The notes below the pieces were generated by a model. The model did not search any database. It was not told the DNA's origin and saw only the letters and a program-made list of their open reading frames with translations. Shown here piece after piece: positions 60,291 through 64,000 of a stretch of DNA of 64,000 nt. The position numbers and the translations under genes are program-made. The DNA is from Holacanthus passer (taxonomy: Eukaryota; Chordata; Actinopteri; Pomacanthidae). The stretch's first letter is position 1. The number at the start of each line of letters is the position of its first letter. Location: NCBI GenBank assembly GCA_025331565.1, contig JAFREQ010000024.1:3127501-3191500 (forward strand), written 5' to 3'.

Positions 60291-61302
60291 GAAGTGTTTT
60301 CATATTTAACTGGCAAAATTTGGAGGTAGGCAGAGTTTACTAGGCAGCCAGAGAGAAGAAGGCTCTGGTTATTTATGTCTGTGGTTCCCAGGCTGCGGTT
60401 TGAAACTCTCCAAGAATCTGAAGGGTCACAAGACGGTTAACAAGACAGGAAAGAAGAAAAACATCATACTTCTAATAGATAAATTGACAACATATTTAAA
60501 AATGTATCTGGGTGTCATACTGCATAAATTTGACTTCTACAACAACTGTGTTCTTTTGAATATCAGAGACAAATTTCTCCCAAGGAAAACAATAAAGGTT
60601 AATCCGATCTGATCTAATCAAACAAATATGTTTCTCATATCTGAAGATTTGCTACTGAATAACATAAATTGAATATCTTTTGGTTACAGCTGTATTTTGA
60701 TTTGAAATGGAAGTTTGAACGAGAGGTGCAATTGTGTTGATCTGTTTGAATGAATCTGAGTGTAAAACTTTTCTTTTCTTCATGTGTTCCCAAATAAGAC
60801 TGGATGAGCTGGCATCTGTCAGGGGAGCAAAAAACTCCCACTGTCTGCTGAGCTGATGAAACTCACTTAAAACACTTCAAATAAACATGCAATAAAATAT
60901 AAACAAAAAATGAATTTGATATTAAAATCATATTATGCAATCTGAATGGGCATTTAGTCTTTTACTCATATATCCATGTAGCACTGAAACTGACATCCTA
61001 ATGACTCTCCTCATCGACGTCATGCGGCTGTTTGAACTCAATCAGCTCTGGAAATGAAACTCTATTATTCCTGTAACAGCCTCACAGCATCATCCGTCCT
61101 GGAGGTGAAGGCCAGGAGGTCAGTCAGGGTGACGGTATCGAGCTGAATGTCATGAAGTCTCACTGTTGTCGTGTTGGTTCGTGTGTCCTCGTTCAGGTCG
61201 ACAGCGGCGGGCTTGGAGACGCTCCGCTGCGTCATCATGGTGGCCATGCACAGATATGGCTACGTGAAGCCTCTGCTGCCTGCGCTGGCTGTGCCCACAG
61301 AG
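34459..61302 (+). CDS. agmo: Alkylglycerol monooxygenase (TMEM195), 12 exons, 3' end missing
   Basis: Tetrahydrobiopterin-dependent membrane enzyme of the endoplasmic reticulum in the fatty-acid-hydroxylase superfamily. It hydroxylates the ether-bond carbon of alkylglycerols, leading to a fatty aldehyde and a glycerol derivative. Exons: 34459-34578, 38745-38875, 39769-39920, 51773-51876, 52122-52217, 53885-53951, 54264-54329, 54951-55030, 55425-55559, 57323-57439, 60149-60231 and 61197-61302. All phases are consistent, giving 419 codons against about 445 aa in human. The eight di-iron histidines are present: HRFAH (130-134), HQVHH (143-147) and HRVHH (219-223). A Glu follows His134, as in the mammalian enzyme. 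Hydrophobic segments lie near 42-57, 111-128, 170-200, 333-346 and 361-379. The last 25 or so residues expected from the human protein are not securely found in the window. Confidence 0.96.
34579..38744 (+). other. agmo: agmo intron 1
   Basis: A 4.2-kb intron. 34600-36240 is AT-rich with nothing recognisable. About 36250-36500 and 37050-37680 are GC-richer, repeat-poor islands resembling non-coding conserved sequence; the second holds a (CA)n run at 37376-37402. It ends in the (TG)27 tract at 38688-38741 directly before the acceptor. Confidence 0.6.
38688..38741 (+). repeat. (TG)27 microsatellite abutting the agmo exon 2 acceptor
   Basis: An uninterrupted TG run of 54 nt followed immediately by cag and exon 2. 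No adenine occurs in the tract, so the branch point must lie upstream; tttgtaac at 38674-38681 is a good match about 65 nt from the splice site. Confidence 0.95.
38745..38875 (+). CDS. agmo: agmo coding exon 2 (first membrane segment)
   Basis: Residues 41-83 plus two bases of codon 84. It begins ATPFFIGLMILELVVG, an AGMO-specific hydrophobic segment. The acceptor is unusual: cag preceded directly by (TG)27 with no ordinary pyrimidine tract. The donor is gtgagt. Confidence 0.95.
38876..39768 (+). other. agmo: agmo intron 2
   Basis: An 893-bp AT-rich intron (donor gtgagt, acceptor ctccctcag). I see no repeat, RNA or coding signal in it. Confidence 0.7.
39769..39920 (+). CDS. agmo: agmo coding exon 3 (first histidine box)
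   Basis: Completes codon 84 and runs to His134 plus one base. It contains LPWDSAWTWWFTFLGVDF and the first His box HRFAH at residues 130-134. Acceptor tttctctccctcag; donor gtacga. Confidence 0.96.
40550..40611 (+). repeat. Compound (GT)n-(GA)n microsatellite in agmo intron 3
   Basis: GT run to 40586, continuing directly as a GA run to 40611. Confidence 0.95.
42333..42413 (-). CDS. Possible second antisense exon, phase-compatible with 45449-45615
   Basis: On the minus strand, after acceptor gtgcacattttcag, an open 81-nt block reads SYLIHPDLKEMEFKRLLNAH then KKTGYS. It enters in phase 1, which matches the phase-1 end of the candidate exon at 45449-45615. The frame also stays open to a stop at 42247-42249, with AATAAA on the minus strand at 42135-42140, so it could be a terminal exon. 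Its codons are AT-rich and the case is weak. Confidence 0.15.
45449..45615 (-). CDS. Candidate antisense coding exon, unrecognised protein
   Basis: On the minus strand a 167-nt open block is bounded by a good acceptor (ctgtctgtttcag) and a usable donor (GCAG then gtgaaa). It reads SGVSSPSDPFVEFEKRRRDK, RPHIPTNIIKHFLLDETRID, then HKSSVTEDKTGSDSPA. Codon choice in the centre (CAC ATT CCC ACC AAC ATC ATC AAG, CTG CTG GAT GAG ACG AGG) is typical of vertebrate coding DNA and unlike the flanks. It lies inside agmo intron 3, opposite to agmo. I do not recognise the protein: charged, probably soluble, with a disordered C-terminal part. It could belong to a nested gene, a decayed gene, or be chance; partner exons are uncertain. 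Confidence 0.4.
51736..51760 (+). repeat. (TG)n upstream of the agmo exon 4 acceptor
   Basis: A TG run of 25 nt, followed by a normal 10-nt pyrimidine tract (cttctcctcc) and ag. It is the second agmo acceptor with a TG tract in the splice-site region. Confidence 0.95.
51773..51876 (+). CDS. agmo: agmo coding exon 4 (second histidine box)
   Basis: Completes Glu135 and encodes VSILWAAHQVHHSSEYYNLT through QQFTSW169. The second His box HQVHH is at 143-147. Acceptor cttctcctccag follows a (TG)n run; donor gtgaga. It is separated from exon 3 by 11.85 kb. Confidence 0.96.
51877..52121 (+). other. agmo: agmo intron 4
   Basis: A 245-bp intron, the shortest in the gene, with a pyrimidine-rich 3' end. 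Nothing else is seen. Confidence 0.8.
52122..52217 (+). CDS. agmo: agmo coding exon 5
   Basis: Residues 170-201, IFYMPLALVAPPAIFAVHIQ to QFWIHTE; a hydrophobic, likely membrane-spanning exon. Acceptor ctcctcctcag. The donor gtcaat departs from the consensus gtragt, but the protein break after HTE fits the family and the phase of the next exon. Confidence 0.94.
52218..53884 (+). other. agmo: agmo intron 5
   Basis: A 1.67-kb intron starting with the weak donor gtcaat. Mostly AT-rich; 53040-53420 is a little GC-richer and repeat-free. No gene-like signal. Confidence 0.6.
53885..53951 (+). CDS. agmo: agmo coding exon 6 (third histidine box)
   Basis: Residues 202-223 plus one base: LIKDLGPLEWIFNTPKHHRV then HH. 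This is the third His box (219, 222, 223) completing the metal site. Acceptor ataatttcag; donor gtgaga. Confidence 0.95.
54264..54329 (+). CDS. agmo: agmo coding exon 7
   Basis: Residues 224-245, GRNLYCIDKNYGGILIIWDR and LF, the family block after the third His box. Acceptor cctcaacag; donor gtaagt. Phase 1 at both ends. Confidence 0.95.
54640..54860 (+). repeat. Dispersed repeat, copy B in agmo intron 7
   Basis: The core 54786-54843 pairs with 9207-9264. It lies about 90 bp upstream of the exon 8 acceptor and does not disturb it. Confidence 0.5.
54951..55030 (+). CDS. agmo: agmo coding exon 8
   Basis: Completes Gly246, then TFAEEGDKVVYGLVFNIKTF and EILYVQ to residue 272. It matches the conserved GTFxxExxKVVYGL block. 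Acceptor tccttctcag; donor gtgagt. Confidence 0.95.
55425..55559 (+). CDS. agmo: agmo coding exon 9
   Basis: Residues 273-317. It contains FLKGPGWKPGKPRLGDHAGH, the family's GPGWxPGKPRLG cytosolic block. Acceptor attttctctttcag; donor gtcagt. Confidence 0.95.
55560..57322 (+). other. agmo: agmo intron 9 with a duplicated non-coding element
   Basis: A 1.76-kb intron. Segments 55615-55817 and 56352-56556 are recognisably related and about 738 bp apart, each with AAATGACTCAG. Between them is a GC-richer block (about 55860-56340). After 56600 the intron is AT-rich and empty. Intron 8 (55031-55424) shows nothing. Confidence 0.6.
57323..57439 (+). CDS. agmo: agmo coding exon 10
   Basis: Residues 318-356. 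It starts ITGKELPHDPSWPLPLQAYV and continues into a hydrophobic segment VIVHFLLVVRIYHDL. Acceptor ttttccatgtgcag; donor gtacgt. Both ends are phase 0. Confidence 0.93.
57440..60148 (+). other. agmo: agmo intron 10
   Basis: A 2.7-kb intron with an interrupted (CA)n microsatellite at 58079-58134 and mixed-composition stretches at about 57860-58560 and 59450-59990 that look like non-coding conserved sequence. The small frames in it carry no family signature. Confidence 0.55.
58079..58134 (+). repeat. Interrupted (CA)n microsatellite in agmo intron 10
   Basis: CA run with single GC and TA interruptions. Confidence 0.95.
60149..60231 (+). CDS. agmo: agmo coding exon 11 (membrane segment)
   Basis: Residues 357-383 plus two bases of codon 384; contains hydrophobic TIVGMAGYVLLTLTALGYIM followed by DQR. 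The acceptor gttgatcctag has a modest pyrimidine tract. The donor gtacag is followed 28 nt later by a 28-nt poly(T) run, a U-rich context that can help donor recognition. Confidence 0.92.
60232..61196 (+). other. agmo: agmo intron 11
   Basis: A 965-bp AT-rich intron with a 28-nt poly(T) run at 60260-60287 close behind the donor. Nothing else is seen. Confidence 0.65.
61197..61302 (+). CDS. agmo: agmo coding exon 12
   Basis: Completes Arg384 and encodes residues 385-419, with ETLRCVIMVAMHRYGYVKPL then LPALAVPTE. It aligns with human ETLRC...KPLVPSL...FE as I remember it, so about 25 residues should follow. Acceptor cctcgttcag; donor gtaaga. Ends in phase 0. Confidence 0.93.
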
Positions 61303-64000
61303 GTAAGATCGCCTCAAGTGTGTTTCAATGCAATTTGAATCAGCAGATAAAGTTTGCTCATTTGTCATAAAATTGTAGATTTTCATTTTAGGACTTTTCA
61401 TTCCTGTTGAAGTTCATTCATGATCTTAGAAACAGCAGCAGACAAAACATTCTCGCTTCTTTAAAGAACTGTTCACATGATCTTATACTGTATCACATAT
61501 TGTCCTGACAATCTTTCTAAATACATCAGAACCTGAAAACCTTTGAATGTCAAAACCGTTTCCAAAACTACTTAATATCATTTCTGAGAGTAATAAGTCG
61601 CATCATGATATGTTATGGAAATCATTTGTTCATTTGGTTGACGCTGAGTTTGGCCTCCTTCCTGCCGCCCTCCATTAAAACATGGTTGAGCGTGAATACA
61701 GTGTGTGCACCACAGAAACTGTCTTCGGATTTTATAACAGTCTAAACAGAGGGAACGTAAAGTCAACACACAACAAGGCCTGATAAGCCCGTTGGTAGCT
61801 GGTGAGTTTACAGTGGATGTGGGGTGCACAGTGTGTCGGACCCATTACTAAACAAACTGTTTTCCTTTTATGTTTCACTCAGGAACATATTGAAAAAGCT
61901 GTTCAGGTCTTGGTCTCTGTGGTGACATAATGAGATGACTCAGTGATGCCAGTCAACAATATAACATGTTGAAATCTTTAAATTATAAAATCGTTGTCTG
62001 GGAAAACTGCAGGAACCTTGTATGTGAAAATCCTCTTAAGACGCCTTGACAGCGTCATGTTTCCCCGGTGTGTGTGTGTGTGTGTGTTATTGGCTGTGAT
62101 TGTGTGTGTTGTGTGGTCTGTGTTGTGTGTGCAAGCTGGGTGCTAAGTCCAGCCCTGCGGCCCTGTGATCTACGAGTCCAGATGCATCGCCCAATTGACC
62201 ATAAAATTGGCGTGCCTTTCTGGCTCTGGCAGCCCGACTGTAGATGGCGGCTGACCTCTCATTCCTTGCTCCCTCGCTCCCTCCCTCCCTCCGACTGCCT
62301 CTTTTTTTCCCCCTTTCTCCCTCTTTCTGCCCGCCCTCGCCGCTTGCCATCTCAGCCAGTGCGAACGAGCAGCAACACTTCTGGAACCAATTAGTGCCGT
62401 CTGCCGCTGACTCGAGCTGGCTGATGAGATTTGCACGTGAGCGCTGAATCGCTGCTTTTATTGTCCTGCGACTCCACATCTGCTCCGCTCAGGTGTTCAA
62501 AAGACAACTCGAGGCTTTTCCCACCTTTTCTTTTTCTCACCGTAAAATAGAATGAAACTGAATGAATTATAATTTTTTAAAGCCGCGTCAAAGCGCATTT
62601 CCAATCAAGGAAAAAAAAAAAAAAAAGATTTATGCCGCTCGTGCTGCACGGCTGTGTCACTTTGACAGCGCTGTAAGTTTTATGCAGCCATTTTCTTTAA
62701 GCGAATCATTAGGCCTCATTTCAAGTCGCAGTACATCAGCTTGAGCTAAATAAATGTCTCGCTTGCAGGTGGGGCTCATTGAAAAACCTCACAATTTACT
62801 CCAATTGGTTCCTGACGTATTTGTACCCTTTGCTCAGAACTACAGCAAAGGGAAAAAAAACATGAAACCACCCTCAAACTTTAAGGTACTTTAATGATAT
62901 ATGGGTCTGACGCGCGAGGTGAACGGCCAGCTCTTTGTTGCAGGAGGTGGGTGTGTTTTGAAGTCGGGCCAATCAATTAACAGTCACTCGAAATGGAGGA
63001 GGGGAAATTCACATTTAATTGTATTCAGGCTCATGCGACTGTACAGTTGGGAAAAGTGTGGGGGGGACTAGAAAAAAACTACAAAAACTAGGTCGGTTTG
63101 TGGTCCTTCAAACCCAGTGGTGTGATATACTGCACCCTTAAAGCTCACAGTGGTATTTATAGTGGCTCTGGAGATTTCCCTTGTAAAGCTGCAGGCTTGA
63201 CCTGTAAACCAGGGCTGCCTCTCGCTCCCAGCCGCCCACTCGCCCGCCCAAACCCACGTCTGTGCAGCTCGCGTGAAGAGCTCGCCGGTTCAGACGAGGC
63301 TGGTAACCGTCTGTGTGAATGAGCGGGGGGGGGTGTATGAGGTTATTATAGCTGTCTGTGCAAGCAGCATTGTGTGTGTGTGTGTGTGAGAGCATCCCTA
63401 TGTGTGTATAGAGGCCTTGAGGTTATTGGTGTCATCATGGAGAGTTGGATGCACCGGTTTGATATTGAGATTGAGAGTTAGGAAGTCTGATATCGATCCA
63501 TCAGACAGTTTTCCTTTTTTAGCATGAACAGATTAGATGAACATGTTTGATAAAGATCAGTTAAAGCAGATTTTTGACAAATTGCTCTCTCGTGCACAAA
63601 TGATGTAACAGGGATCTTTATCACCGTATTCAGCAACTTTTCAGACCTAATTTCTTACACTGTGCAGCTGCTTTTGTCCACCGAGACCAAGGACTGTGTA
63701 TAATATATCACGCTAATTGACATGACATTGTTTGGCAGCTTCTCGTGCGATTGGCTGTTGAACAAACCTACTGTATTTGGCAAGTCATAGTTTGTACCTA
63801 CTGACTAGTCAGCTCATTTAACCAGAACCAGAAGACTGCAGACTGAGTTTATGTGCTCCTATCAGCCGTATTAAACTTCTTTTACTGCACTCCGCAGACA
63901 AGATCAGGGCTGCTGCTAATGATCATTTTCTTTGTGGTTTTCATCCTTTGATGTCGCCGTCCTCAAAGTGACGTCTTCAAATGTCTTGTTTCGTCTGACC
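61303..64000 (+). other. agmo: agmo intron 12 or 3' flank, up to the window edge
   Basis: After the donor of exon 12 the region holds (GT)n runs (62068-62087, 63372-63389), an A-run (about 62610-62626) and two GC-richer islands (about 62100-62480 and 62900-63330). Two short phase-0 blocks behind acceptor-like sequences (61883-61930 and 63898-63951) end in stops, but neither clearly matches the AGMO C-terminus. Confidence 0.5.

Noticed and set aside
61883..61930. Short phase-0 block EHIEKAVQVLVSVVT behind tttcactcag as agmo terminal exon
   Set aside because: The acceptor looks good, but the peptide is charged and does not resemble the hydrophobic AGMO tail.
1..64000. CRISPR arrays, tRNA/rRNA genes, autonomous transposons or retroviral genes
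   Set aside because: No spaced direct-repeat array, no cloverleaf or rRNA-like sequence, and no reverse transcriptase, integrase or transposase frame was seen by eye.

Overview
The window looks like a ray-finned fish chromosome, most likely a percomorph teleost. It has large introns with GT-AG splice sites, AT-rich non-coding DNA with many (CA)n/(TG)n tracts, and interspersed repeats of a kind common in fish genomes. There are no bacterial operons, CRISPR arrays, tRNAs or rRNAs. Two protein-coding genes can be reconstructed exon by exon, both on the + strand. The first is meox2 (mesenchyme homeobox 2; 3 exons, 23739-31628, complete, 315 aa). The second is agmo (alkylglycerol monooxygenase, also called TMEM195; 12 coding exons, 34459-61302, 419 codons). 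The agmo terminal exon is not securely found and probably lies past the right edge. MEOX2 followed by AGMO in the same orientation is the order known from human 7p21, so this is a conserved vertebrate linkage in a compact fish version.

Layout. 1-22.9 kb: no recognisable gene. It holds a dispersed MITE-like repeat family (fragments at 1-98 and 1778-1820, long copies at 5173-5602 and 15222-15566), two other dispersed repeats, a 430-bp polypurine tract, microsatellites, and several GC-richer islands that look like candidate regulatory elements of a developmental gene. 22.9-23.74 kb: probable meox2 promoter, with a perfect MEF2-type/TATA-like site at 23328-23337. 23.7-31.6 kb: meox2. 31.6-34.46 kb: a 2.8-kb intergenic spacer with the meox2 3' UTR and the agmo promoter, which carries a perfect TCTCGCGAGA motif at 34190-34199. 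34.46-64 kb: agmo, with an 11.85-kb third intron.

meox2 encodes a nuclear homeodomain transcription factor for mesoderm, muscle and vessel development. agmo encodes a tetrahydrobiopterin-dependent di-iron membrane enzyme that cleaves ether lipids. They are neighbours, not a pathway; the usual explanation for such linkage is regulatory DNA of the developmental gene lying inside the bystander gene.

Most interesting observations: (1) a convincing antisense coding exon (45449-45615, minus strand) with good splice sites inside agmo intron 3, from a protein I do not recognise; (2) a (TG)27 tract directly against the agmo exon 2 acceptor, an arrangement like the CFTR exon 9 TG tract; (3) a duplicated ~200-bp non-coding element in agmo intron 9, both copies keeping an AP-1 site; (4) a perfect CTCF-core match inside a dispersed repeat upstream of meox2. 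Nothing here amounts to a wholly new biological system; these are leads read by eye without alignment.
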